Assembly (NCBI GenBank): GCA_014529385.2
Contig: CM043969.1
Span: forward strand, 17,553,446 to 17,617,445
Source of the DNA: Adiantum capillus-veneris
Taxonomy: Eukaryota; Streptophyta; Polypodiopsida; Polypodiales; Pteridaceae
Length of the DNA: 64,000 bases
Direction: 5' to 3'
Shown here: positions 44,886-54,919 of the stretch, piece by piece
Numbering within the stretch: position 1 is the stretch's first letter
Layout: every line of letters starts with the position of its first letter
The notes under the pieces: model-generated
The model's database searches: none
Seen by the model: only the letters and a program-made list of their open reading frames with translations
What the model was told of the DNA's origin: nothing
Translations under genes and position numbers: made by a program

Positions 44886-47288
44886 TAGTGCTTGGGCTGC
44901 TTTGAAATGTATTGGCAGTGATCAAGCAAACACAATTATATATGTAAGAAAGAGAGAGAAGGGGGAGGGGGTGCTTGTTGCATTAATACCTTCTTACAAA
45001 TCTGTCATGACCAATCAAAGTGAGATTAGTATTTTTTCAACATAGCTTGAGTAAATTACACCACAACACATCACAAGAAAAGCCACCCTAATAATTGTCT
45101 TAAGGCCAGGGGAGTCCTCTCCACCATGTCGCCCTCTTACAGTATGTGGGATTTATGGCTAAATTGATGACAAAACCCAGAGGCAAGCTATCAAGAACTT
45201 TTAAAAAAAACACCAAGACACTTACACATCATTGTTGTCCATTACTTCACGTTGGAAGAGAGACAAAGTATCCAAGCTTAGTCCAAATCCACCCTCCTTG
45301 ATTCAGCAATGTTGGCTTACACTAGTAGGAGAAATAATAGATTTCCTACTCTCAATTGAATGATCACTCTCTCTCTTACAATGGCATAGAGTTCTCTTGC
45401 TAATCACCCCTATTACAACACATGCACATGCATAAGACAATGAGCTTCCACTCAAGAGCTCCTTCTAGAGAGGTTGAGCTTGGCTTCTCAAGCTATAGCA
45501 TAGTGCTCTTGCTTATGGCTCCCCTCTTTTGTGCTAGCTACACCCTCCTTTTATAGCAATTTTGAGGGCTAGGGTTACTCCTCTAACCATGGTTGGGTTA
45601 GATTTTCAGCACTTATCTAATTTCTTTTGCTTGGAATTATCAAGAAGTTGGTGTGGATAAATGAAGAAGAGAGAGAGGAGAGAAGTGGAGGTGATAGGAC
45701 TTTCCACAGTAGGTTAGTGTTAGTAAATTAGTAGAGTTAGTATTTTTATTGATTTACAAATGGAATTGGATATTTACAATGGGAGTATCCAAGTAGGATA
45801 CAAATAAGGAAGAAAAAACTCTTAATAGGTAAGAAAATATGGATTTCTTACAATGTTGATGCTCCGAGTGTCTTGAGTAGGGTCAATTTTGACGCTTGTT
45901 GACGGTCCACTAGCTTTGACGGTACGTTTTTTCTCCACTCTTGACCTTCCTTGGGAGCCAAGGTAAGTGAACATGAGTAATCAATCACCATGATGCTGTC
46001 TTTCAAGAGAAGAGGCTGAATTTTGTGGTTTTTTTTATAGATATGGGTAATATGGATGAGGAAAAATGAGACTAGGTGGTCAATTTTGGAATGGAAGTAT
46101 GTGTAGGAGACATGAGTTCACCATGGTTTCTCTTATTCTTCAAGGTTGAGAAGAAGGTGAGTAGGGTGCAGAGAGGAGTGGTGAGATAGGTGGGGATGAT
46201 GAGTGGAGAAGTGTGTGTGAAAGAGGAAAATGATAAAGTGGAAGAGAGAGTGTGGTTGCATAGCATGGGAAAACTGAGGTCCACCAATAAAATCATAGCT
46301 CATAGCTCGTAGCTCAAAAAAATATGAAAAACTTTGAGGTAAAATTTCAGCCCACGAGCTACAACTTTTGTTTGTATCACCTTTTCAAATTCGGAGAGCG
46401 AGTGATCTTTAAAATTTCAGCAAAACCGACTGTTTTTTTCCTCTGCATAAAGTCCTTGTGGGCTCCTTCTTTGGATGATTCTTTTGAATACCTCCAAGAG
46501 TGAGCCCTCCATAGTGCATGCATGCATGCCACATACCCTTGTTCTTATTTGGTAGGTCTATAATTGAAGATATTGTTGAGATCATGATATAAATGAATAG
46601 TACAACTAAGAAAATCAAATATTGAGGGGTCTAAAAAAATATGTACATGTCAAATATAAATAATATAGGTGGAAAAAATATAAAGGGGTCAAAATAAATC
46701 TCTCTCATTATAAGTCTACCATAAAAAGATGAATATTTTTGGTGGTCTAATTTATGAGAGTAATAGAGAATAGATGTAGGAAGGAAAAAATCACAATAGT
46801 GAAAAAATATACATATAAATAGAACTAGTTTTTTTGGATTTTTGTTGGGATGGAGTTACACCAAAAATAAGAGAATTTTGCATTAAATTATTTTTATATG
46901 GAATAAAGATTATGCAAAATGGTAAGAAAAAATATGGTAATGGTGAGTCAATGTACATAGCATAAATAACACAACGTAGGTAGAAATATTTAAATAAATA
47001 CCAAAATAATTATGAAAAATCCTTTTATTTAGGCCCTATATACAATGAAATATTTACACACAAATGGGCCATAATATACTTATTTTTTTTATTTTATTTT
47101 TTATTTTTTTGGCTCAACTAGCCCAATGACTAGCTAATTGAGGGTTTTTAAGAAGATATGGGAAAAGTCCCCTAACTCACACACACCTATATACAGTGAA
47201 AGGGTGTGGGTAACCACAGTGTTTGAGTGATTTGACAAGGTGAGGTAACTCACTATGGAAATTACAGAGAACCGAAAAACGGCTATCA
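44612..47288 (-). mobile_element. Solo LTR of the array family (2,677 bp)
   Basis: It begins TGAGGCGG and ends GGCTATCA, exactly the termini deduced for the array LTR, and is similar throughout but visibly diverged from the three array copies. The flanking ACGC at 44,608-44,611 and 47,289-47,292 is a probable target duplication (4 exact bases). No internal domain is present, as expected after recombination between the two LTRs of a full element. Its GA microsatellite is expanded to about 97 bp (44,790-44,886), and about 95 bp found upstream of the GA run in the array LTRs is absent here. Confidence 0.92.
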
Positions 47289-47481
47289 ACGCATACGTGG
47301 TCCTAGAATTTACAGGACAGCTAGAAAGAAATTCTGCCCATACTGCAAAACTTGGTATGTTGAACCACAACAACCCAAACGAAATTCTGTTCAAGAAGCA
47401 TTTGCCAATTAAGTAAATCATTCTCTTTGTACGGAGTTTTAGACACTGGTAGAGTAGTACTTTATTAAGACCACTCCTAGT

Positions 47482-47937
47482 ATGGAAATTAGTGATAAAT
47501 TCAACGGCACGAACTTCTTCACATGGCAAACTCGAATAAAATTCAGACTTATGAAAAAGGGATTATGAGATATTGTAGGAAGAGAACCTGCAGGAACTTC
47601 AACTAGAGAAACTTCCACAACATTTGAGCAAAGAAATCTAAAAGCTCTAGGTATTCTAGGGGAAGGCTTACAATATGTCTTTATACATCACATTGGTTCT
47701 TGCACCACTGCTGCACAAGAATCTTGGGTTTTACTTGAAAAAGTATTTGGTACTACTTCCAAAACATCTAAAATCATGCTCTTCATAGAGTTTTTTTCAT
47801 TTTGACAAAAGCTGTTGACACTACTATGTCAGCACACTTAAGCAAATTCAAGAGTTTACAATCACAATTAGCAGGAATCAACAAAGATGTGGAAGAAGAA
47901 ATCAAAGTAGCTGTTGCCTTTTTTGGAATCTTTGAAT
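47482..47937 (+). pseudogene. Copia-type gag fragment, reversed relative to its host element
   Basis: From the ATG at 47,482 the frame reads F-N-G-T-N-F-F-T-W-Q-T-R-I-K-F, then G-L-stop-D-I-V-G, A-L-G-I-L-G, A-A-Q-E-S-W-V-L-L-E-K-V-F-G and, after a frame break near 47,800, S-A-H-L-S-K-F-K-S-L. This is the N-terminal gag pattern of plant Copia elements (F-x-G-x-N-F-x-x-W, G-L-W-x-I-V, A-x-E-A-W-x-x-L). The stop at the G-L-W position is TGA, one base from TGG. It lies on the plus strand although the surrounding LTRs and primer site are minus-oriented, so it was inverted or inserted. Confidence 0.75.
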
Positions 47938-48620
47938 GATGTGTTCCTTTGAGGTTCCCTTGAGTTGTTTCCTTTGTAGAATGGTCATTGACTTCTGTTG
48001 CCCTCCTTACTTGCAGGTGATAGCTACGAGCTAGTATCTGGCGAGTGGAGTGTCTGAAGTTGATCGGCATGTAGTGGATTAGTGATCCATGTGATGAAAG
48101 TCATCAAAGTGAGTCGCCATGACAACTATTTGCAGCCATTGGCGGGCTTAGGCAAGGCTAATGAAGTTCTGTGCATGCAGCTTGTGTGTGGGAGACCACG
48201 ATGGGCTTGATTGAAGATCCCTATGGTGAGTCATGGCGAGGGAAGCTCGAATGCTGAGATGAGCAAGCGCTGCCATCCAATCCTTCTGGGAGTTTGAAGT
48301 TTTGTTTTGGAGAAGCAAAGCTAGTTTAATGCTCACAAGGATGTCGATTGTCCATCCCCTACACTTGCTTTAGCTAATTGTATTGATGTAGACAATTGCC
48401 ATTGACGACAGTGTCGAGCAATTGAAGGATTCGAAGCTGACCGCCTTCGCTTGAGACTTGAGTTGAACTTCACTGAGGCTATGAGTTATTAAAAAACGCC
48501 TTGAGGTTCTATAATTTGAAGGATTTACAGAGTAGTTTTTCAGCTCTTTTCTGTGAGGCTTGAAAGGTCACCATGATGAAAGCTCACAAACATTCTATCA
48601 ATCTTTTGTTCAATTAAATT
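47938..48620 (-). other. Copia-type element interior, right part
   Basis: It contains the second arm of the inverted repeat (48,010-48,083) and otherwise unrecognised sequence up to the primer-binding site. Small minus ORFs (47,783-48,070 and 48,148-48,336) have no motifs. Confidence 0.4.
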
Positions 48621-48633
48621 GGCTCTGATACCA
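48621..48633 (-). promoter_or_regulatory. Primer-binding site of the Copia-type element
   Basis: The minus strand reads TGGTATCAGAGCC, a perfect initiator tRNA-Met site, directly next to the right LTR. It sets the minus polarity. Confidence 0.93.
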
Positions 48634-48813
48634 TATTAGATTAATATAATCGATAAAGACTGAATTAAAGCATAAGAAATACTCTTTGCAAGTGTTGTAA
48701 CTGATAAAAAAGGCTCATAGATACAAAATGTAATGTCCCTATATATAGGGAGCTCAAATGGGGGGCTAAATCCTATATCTAGGGAGTGATTGTAGAGATA
48801 TAAAAAAGGGTCC

Positions 48814-48844
<31 letters not shown>

Positions 48845-49016
48845 CGCTGGAAGACTACGACTAATCTTAGAGTGATTTAGGGAGAGAATTGAGGGTGCTA
48901 AAGGTGAAAAGGCCCTAGAGAGAAAAAACCCTTTAGCCTTATTGAAAGCTCAAAATGAAGATTTAAACTAGGACTAAGGTACTCCTAGACTAGGACATTA
49001 GGCTTGATCTCCAACA
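48634..49016 (-). repeat. Right LTR (5' LTR) of the Copia-type element
   Basis: 383 bp. It differs from the left LTR by scattered substitutions and a longer GA run (about 48,820-48,843), so the insertion is not very recent. Confidence 0.93.
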
Positions 49017-49608
49017 TTGGGTGTCTCCAATTGTGGTAGTACCCAAGAAAAATGGAAAAATACGAGTGTGTATTAATCTCAAAAAAGTGAATGCAGCTAC
49101 CATTAGGGACAACTTTCCTCTTCCAATCACTGAGCATGTTTTAGAACAAGTTGCAGGAAAAGAAGATTACACTTTCTTAGATGGCTTTTTGGGATATAAT
49201 CAAATTTTAGTTGACCCAAAATATCAGCATAAAACTGCTTTTGCAACAGAATGGGGTATATTTGCCTATCGGGTTATGCTGTTTGGGTTAACTAATGCTC
49301 CAGCCACATTTCAAAGGTTGATGAGCCATGCTTTCAAAGAATATCTTAGGAAATTCTTAGAAGTATATATGGATGATCTATGCGTACATTCATCAATCGA
49401 AGCTGATCATTTTGAACACCTCAAAAAGGTATTTGAAAAATGTAGACTTTATAGGATTTGCTTAAATCCTAAAAAGTGCACATTCATGGGTAGACAAGGA
49501 GCACATGTAGTTGGAAGTCACCTTTCTAGTGAGACCACCGCAAGACCAATCTTGATGGCAGGCATATGGTGGCCAACACTTTTTGCAGATGCCAAAGAAT
49601 ATGTTTGA
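49017..49608 (+). pseudogene. Element C: reverse transcriptase joined directly to the integrase zinc finger
   Basis: The frame continues RT after the insertion: V-S-P-I-V-V-V-P-K-K-N-G-K, F-P-L-P-I, L-D-G-F-L-G-Y-N-Q-I, F-G-L-T-N-A-P-A-T-F-Q and the catalytic Y-M-D-D. Shortly after C-T-F-M it changes within a few residues to S-H-L-S-S-E-T-T-A-R-P-I-L-M-A-G-I-W-W-P-T-L-F, the integrase H2C2 region. The RT thumb, connection and RNase H are missing without a frame break, so an in-frame deletion has fused the two. The frame stops at a TGA before S-C-D-A-C-Q, where an Arg codon (CGA) is usual. Confidence 0.88.
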
Positions 49609-50332
49609 AGTTGTGATGCTTGTCAACGAGCAAAAATGCCAACACGAGTAGATAGAATGCCCATAAGACCAATAATGGGGGGTAGAGCTTTCGCAAAATG
49701 GGGTATAGATTTTGTTGGACCAATACAGCCACGTGCTTATAGAACCAAAGCTTAGTATATCATTGTAGCTACGGACTATTTGACCAAGTGGGCCGAGGCT
49801 AAAGCAATTAGAAAGAATGATGCCAGAGCCACTGCTGCATTCTTATATGAGTATGTATTCACGAGATATGGATTGCCAATAGAAATTGTCAGTGATCGGG
49901 AAACTCATTTCCTTAATGAGGTAATCGAGTATTTGCTTAATGAGTTTATGGTCATCCATAACAAATCAGCTCCCTATCACCCACAAGCAAACGGACAAGC
50001 TGAGCATACCAATAAATTCTTAGCTCGGTGCTGACTAAAGTGGTTAGTTCAGGAAGGACAGATTTGGAAATGAATCTCCATGCTGCTCTATGGGCTTATC
50101 GAGTTTCATTCAAAACAGCTTTAAATGCTACACCCTTTAACCTTGTTTATGGTCTTGATGCCATACTTCGAATAGAATTTCTATTGCCGACATTAAGGGT
50201 AGCACAGAATCTTGAATGGACTGGACATGAATTGTCAGAAAGACTTGAAGATTTGGAAAAGCTAGATGCGCAAAGGCTAAATGCTATAGCTCACATCTAT
50301 GCACAGAAGCGAAAACAAAAATAGTTTTTTGA
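49609..50332 (+). pseudogene. Element C: integrase catalytic core, decayed
   Basis: After the TGA at 49,606-49,608 the frame carries C-D-A-C-Q-R and G-I-D-F-V-G-P (first Asp). A TAG at about 49,754 precedes Y-I-I-V-A-T-D-Y. S-D-R-E-T-H-F holds the second Asp and Q-A-E-H-T-N-K the Glu, with 35 residues between. The frame breaks near 50,034 and continues in another phase (50,028-50,324) with A-L-W-A-Y-R-V and P-F-N-L-V-Y-G. All three catalytic acidic residues survive, but two stops and one frameshift make it non-functional. Confidence 0.88.
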
Positions 50333-50675
50333 TTCCCACTTAATCACAAAAATCTTCAAAAAAGGGAACTTAGTTTTAGTTTATTCCCTTAAGCAACTCA
50401 TTCACAAGTTTAAGAAGAAGGGAAACGGACCATTTATCATTGAAGATGCATCTCCAAGTGGAGAAGTAAAATTGTCCACCCTAGATGTTGAACCAATGGC
50501 TAATTGGATTAGTGGATGTCGTTTAAAGAAATACAATTTTCCGCTAACCAATGAATTGCTAGAAAGAATGCATGCAGCCAAACAAAGAAAGATTAAACAA
50601 CATCAGGTTATTGTTGAATCCCAAGAGGAAGCTCGACTTCGGGTACTCAAGCAGAAAGCTGCTCTCAAGAATTAA
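50333..50675 (+). pseudogene. Element C: integrase C-terminal domain
   Basis: After a TAG the sequence reads G-N-L-V-L-V-Y, K-K-K-G-N-G-P-F-I-I-E-D (the G-P-Y/F motif region) and W-I-S-G-C-R-L-K-K-Y, then a basic, Gln-rich helix ending in N-stop at 50,675. No chromodomain is seen. Confidence 0.75.
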
Positions 50676-50699
50676 TAAATACCGATTTCCATCAACACT

Positions 50700-51026
50700 T
50701 TGGAAATAGATGACCAACAATGGGAATTACCTAAAGACGCAGTTTCAACAGATGATGACTGGCTAGACGGAATGGACCTGCGCATCAAAGTACAGCTGAA
50801 CAATCATAGCACCAATGCTTTGGTCGACACATGAGCTAGAGTAAATACAGTCAATTACTCCACGTACAAGAAGGCAACAAGTCAAGCATTGACAGCAGGA
50901 ATAGCGACAATCAAAGGATGCAACAAGAACCCAACCCCAACATTGGGAGTAGTCAACTTGAACGTGATAGTACATGGATGTTCATGTGCATTAAGGGAAG
51001 ATTCATTGATAATATCTTCCCGATGA
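50700..51026 (+). pseudogene. Retropepsin-like remnant downstream of integrase
   Basis: The plus frame reads L-E-I-D-D-Q-Q-W-E-L-P, D-D-D-W-L-D-G-M, then A-L-V-D-T-stop-A-R-V-N-T-V-N-Y-S-T-Y, and P-T-P-T-L-G-V-V-N-L-N-V-I-V-H-G. A-L-V-D-T-x-A is the active-site signature of retropepsins, with a TGA in place of the Gly codon. The later L-G-x-V-x-L-x-V-x-V-H-G resembles the second half of the fold. No I-L-G-R-P-F follows. The element's own protease end lies at 42,192, so this is either an extra domain or a displaced piece. Confidence 0.5.
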
Positions 51027-52946
51027 GTGTAAATAGTGTATACACTATCAGAAAATCATACAAAATAGTCATTTTTTGGGTATTTTTCATCATTTTTATT
51101 GATAATGAGGCTTAAAAATAGAAAAAATCCAACAAAAATTAATAAACCTGTATTTTTCAATGGATTTTCTTAATTATTGGATTTTCACTTTACTTTTTTA
51201 GAGCAGTTTTCTATTCTCTTTGATTTTTTCAAATAAACACGTCAAAAATTAATAATAAATAGCAGGGAAGCTCAGATGGAAAAATGAAAGACACGATGGT
51301 GATTAAAAAGATAAGGTAGACAAGCACAAAAAGTTTCAATGAAATCAGAAGATGGAAGCGGGAAGCCTAAATTAGGCGACCAGGTCTACTTTTGCAAAAT
51401 TCTTGCAAAATGAGCTACAGGAATCTGATCCAGGAAAATTTTGAGTCTAACATAGATTTCATGGCCTAGTAGGACTAACGAGGGAATTTGGGGAAAATCG
51501 GTTCGGGAAGTCTGGGTATAGATATCCAAGGCAGGCTAAAACCACCTCATTTCCACTTGTGGCCTTTGCAGAGAGAGCTTTTCGACCTCTTTCGCGCGTC
51601 TTTTCCGGAGTCTACAATTGCCCGTTTTCAGCGCCGTCTCACAGGAGACATGAGGGGTAAGTTCTTTACTCGTCAGTGATCCATTTTGTACGGCCGGTAG
51701 CTAGTCTAAATCCTAGAAAAAACCCTAGAAACCGAGCAGTGCACGAAGACCTACGACCAAAAGCTGACCATAGCGGGCTGTCAGGTGGACCAAATCAGAT
51801 GGGATTTCAACTGCAGCATGCCCTAACATAATAAAACCTTTCTATATCATCAGTTCACCATTCGGAAAGGGTCGAGGGGGTCCCCAGTAGAAAAGCTAGG
51901 TTTTTGGCAAATGCCAAAATTTCGATCTGACTCTACAGACAGCTTGCCTACGAGGTTCATATACAGTGTATATGATTCGTTTAGTGAAATCAATCAAGCA
52001 AAGCCCTTAAAAATCCAAAAACGGCTCGAAGGCTACAAAGCGTCAAATTCGACATAGGGGTCAAACTGACTCCAAATGAGCCAAAATTGAATGAGTTGCT
52101 TCACGACTATGTTGCGGACAAGTCCAGAGCCTCAAAATTGATTGACCAACTCCATAGGCAGTGTAGTCACGGAAATCGGTGATTTCAGAGTCGACAAAGC
52201 ACAAAGTGATGCCAACAAGACCAAACTTGACCAAATTCAATTTAGGACTTGTTTTAGGTGTATAGAATGTGTTTAGGTCAAAATTTGTAAGTTTTGCAAA
52301 AAAATTGTGGCTGTTGTAAATAACTCAATTATTTACTTTTGCAATATTTTTACTTGGAAATTGTATCACCACCTCATCTATCATGTGTACACACCTATTA
52401 CATGCCAAAAATCAAGTATGAGCCAAAATGAGCACCTATAACTTGGAAGATTTCCAGAAAATGCAAAGAAGTCTTCGCAAGCCAATTTTTGAGTTATGGA
52501 CAACATTTCTTGATCCAAATCACTTCATAGTCTATACAATGCCTAGAAGCAAATTGTACCAAAAAAGTATTGATTTTGGTAGAAATGTTAATAATCGCAA
52601 TTATTTACTTTCCAGCCAAAATTGGGGAGTTTTGATATTTTGCCATCATACATCAAAGTACATGATGTGTTAAGTCCACTAGCCAAGTTTGAACCAATTT
52701 GGAGCTCAAAATCTCAAATTTCCTTTACATCTACTGTTTCAGAGACCTAAAGCCACAATCTGGTATCATTTTCACCCTATGCATCCAATTGAGCTCATAT
52801 TTCACTCAGAGCATGTATTCGGTATATACTTCAAGCCTATGAAGCCAAGTTTGCAAAAAGTTGAAAAATTTGCTCAGCTGTAAATAATCGCGATTATTTA
52901 CTTTGGTTGCAAAAATTTGTTTACACTTTATAGTTTTGTTCCTTGA
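51027..52946. other. Non-coding stretch with recurrent palindromes
   Basis: No ORF longer than about 80 codons. Versions of the palindrome TAAATAATCGCGATTATTTA occur at 52,317-52,335, 52,589-52,607 and 52,881-52,900 (the last perfect over 20 bp), 272 and 292 bp apart. Phrases such as AGCAAATTGTACCAAAA and AGCAAATTGGACCAAAA accompany them, suggesting diverged tandem units. A related TAATAATCGCGATTTT lies at about 57,289. GTGTATACACTATC (51,037) is another short palindromic site. Confidence 0.6.
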
Positions 52947-54899
52947 ATGTTTTTATGCATCTATGCTTGTTCAAAAATTGACTTGAAGCAAATTGGACCA
53001 AAATTGTCAGCATTTCAGCCTAAAAGACAGTTTGGACAAAATTCCTATAAATCTGCTAACTTTGCACTCTATTCACTGAACAAGAGCTATGCAAGCAGTA
53101 GAGAGGGCCAAGAAAAAGCTCAACCAAAAGGAAAAGTTGCAAGAATTGCCCGCATATCAACTAGACCCCGATTCACTCAAAGCAGCCAAGGTAGCATACC
53201 TCTCCAAAGAACAGCTAGAAGAGCACATACTATAGTCTTCACCGGTAGATTCAAGAGTGAAGAGGGGCATCAAGTGGAGTTGCAACTCTTACCCAAAGAA
53301 GTATATGATGTTTCCGCGAAGCCAGAGACCAAAGAATCCAACCGCATGCTTGGACTCAGAGACTTTTATGAACAGGAGCCTTGCGGAGTGGATTTTCAGA
53401 AAGCTTACGAGCTTTTATCCACAATAAAAGAAGATGGAACCGCACAAATATGTGACACTCAGGGACACAAGGTCGAAGTGGTTATAACCAAAGATATAGT
53501 GGTAGATGCACTCAGACTGCCCACAAAAGGAATGACCATGAGAGCAAGGGACACAAAAAGGGCAGGCACCTTCACCAAGGAGACCACCGCGGCTACCTTT
53601 GCAGATTTGATTCACCAATAGGTGGAAGAGCCAGCCAGATTATACCATCAGCACTTCCATTTTTTGGCAAAAAGGCCACCAAGGTACACTATACCAAATC
53701 ACGCGGTTGCCACCACATTTATCCAAGTTCTAAAGTCAACAACCAGGTAACCAATGGACCACGCTCAGTATGTCCTGACCACCTTGAAGGGCACCAAGAA
53801 AGAAGGCAAAATCACTTACTTGGGGGGGACAGAAGTCTTGACAAGGATAGCATACCATGCCATCGGCATGGCCAATAATCTACCACCTGTCCCTGACCAA
53901 AATACATGGATATTGGCAGCACAAACGTCTCCAAGAGCTACAAGGTCAAGAAAGAGATCTTATAAATCCGATGAAGAATCAGCTGAAAGCTCATCGGAAA
54001 GGCACAGCAGCGAGAGCTCTGATAACGAGGAGAAGAGAGTGAGAAGAGAAGAAATGAAGAGAAAAGTTGTGGCAGTCCACCACCACAAAGAGCCCGTGCA
54101 AAAACAAGCTCGCTTCGAAAGAGAAAAACACGCCTACCAGCATAACCGACAAGCACAAGGGAAGGACCCAGAGAAATGGGTGCCGAGCGGACTTAAAGGC
54201 CCAAGAAAGAAGCATCACACAAGAAAGGAGGTTGAAGATCCGACAGAGACTTTGGAGAAAATGTACCAAGAAGTTGAAGCCCTCAAGCTGAAAGAAGCCG
54301 AAGAAGCGGCTAGAAAAGCCAAAGAGGTAGAGGAACAGAGACGAGCTAAAGAAACGGCAAGGGAAGAGGCCCAAGAACAAGGCTATGAGTCTCCCAGACC
54401 CACCTCACCGCCTACAGAACAACAGGACCATCCTATGCCAAGCCCACCACCATCACCTGTAGAGAAAGACACCGCAAAAGAGCTGATTAAAGAAGCTAAA
54501 CCTAAGAAAGAGAGAGCCAAAGAATCTGAGTCCACTAAAGAAACAGAATCTGCACAAGAGGCGGACCAGCAAGAGAAAGAAAAAGATAAAGAAGCAGAGC
54601 CAGAACAAGAGGCTACCACTGCACAAGAGGCCAATGCTACACAAGAGCAGCAACAACAGAAAGAACTTGAGCTAGAGAAGGAAGTGAGCCCTTCACCTGA
54701 AGAGACTACACAGTATGAGCCAACACCTTCTACTTCCACACAACAAGAAACTTCCAAGGCATCCACAAGGCCTCAGGATGACAAAGAAGAAGACCGACCC
54801 TCTACCTCCACGCAAGAAGAACTAGCAACCACAACGCAGCAGAAGGACACACAAGCTGCAGGCACATCCACTCAGCTGGCAAGAAAGGAGGATTGGTAG
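52947..54899 (+). pseudogene. Element C 3' ORF, part 1: basic region and Lys/Glu-rich coiled coil
   Basis: One phase runs from 52,947 to 54,899 with stops only at 53,619-53,621 (TAG) and about 53,748 (TAA). The first part (to 53,621) has a basic segment, then a folded-looking domain: V-E-L-Q-L-L-P-K-E-V-Y-D-V, F-Y-E-Q-E-P-C-G-V-D-F, V-V-D-A-L-R-L-P. The second part (53,754-54,899) starts with a short globular segment (I-T-Y-L-G-G-T-E-V-L-T-R-I-A-Y) and continues as a very charged, Glu/Lys/Ala/Gln-rich low-complexity coiled coil with Pro/Ser/Thr-rich patches. I do not recognise the family. It lies between integrase and the 3' LTR, where some Ty3/gypsy lineages (e.g. Athila) carry an extra env-like ORF, but I see no transmembrane segment. 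Confidence 0.6.
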
Positions 54900-54919
54900 T
54901 CAAATGACGACTCGTCATA

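Larger units (their letters stand above)
43657..49016 (-). mobile_element. Copia-type LTR element inserted in element C
   Basis: Two similar LTRs (43,657-44,024 and 48,634-49,016) bound the insertion. The flanks carry a perfect 5-bp target duplication, TTGGG, at 43,652-43,656 and 49,017-49,021. On the minus strand the LTR starts TGTTGGAGATCAAG, the right LTR is preceded by a perfect initiator-Met primer-binding site, and a purine tract lies inside the left LTR. Without the nested solo LTR the interior is only about 1.9 kb, with no polymerase, so the element is non-autonomous. Its interior also contains a gag piece in the opposite orientation and an inverted repeat (44,072-44,145 against 48,010-48,083). 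Confidence 0.92.

Noticed and set aside
54383..54766. Minus-strand Ser/Cys-rich ORFs opposite the coiled-coil region
   Set aside because: They are the antisense shadow of a Lys/Glu/Ala-rich plus-strand frame.
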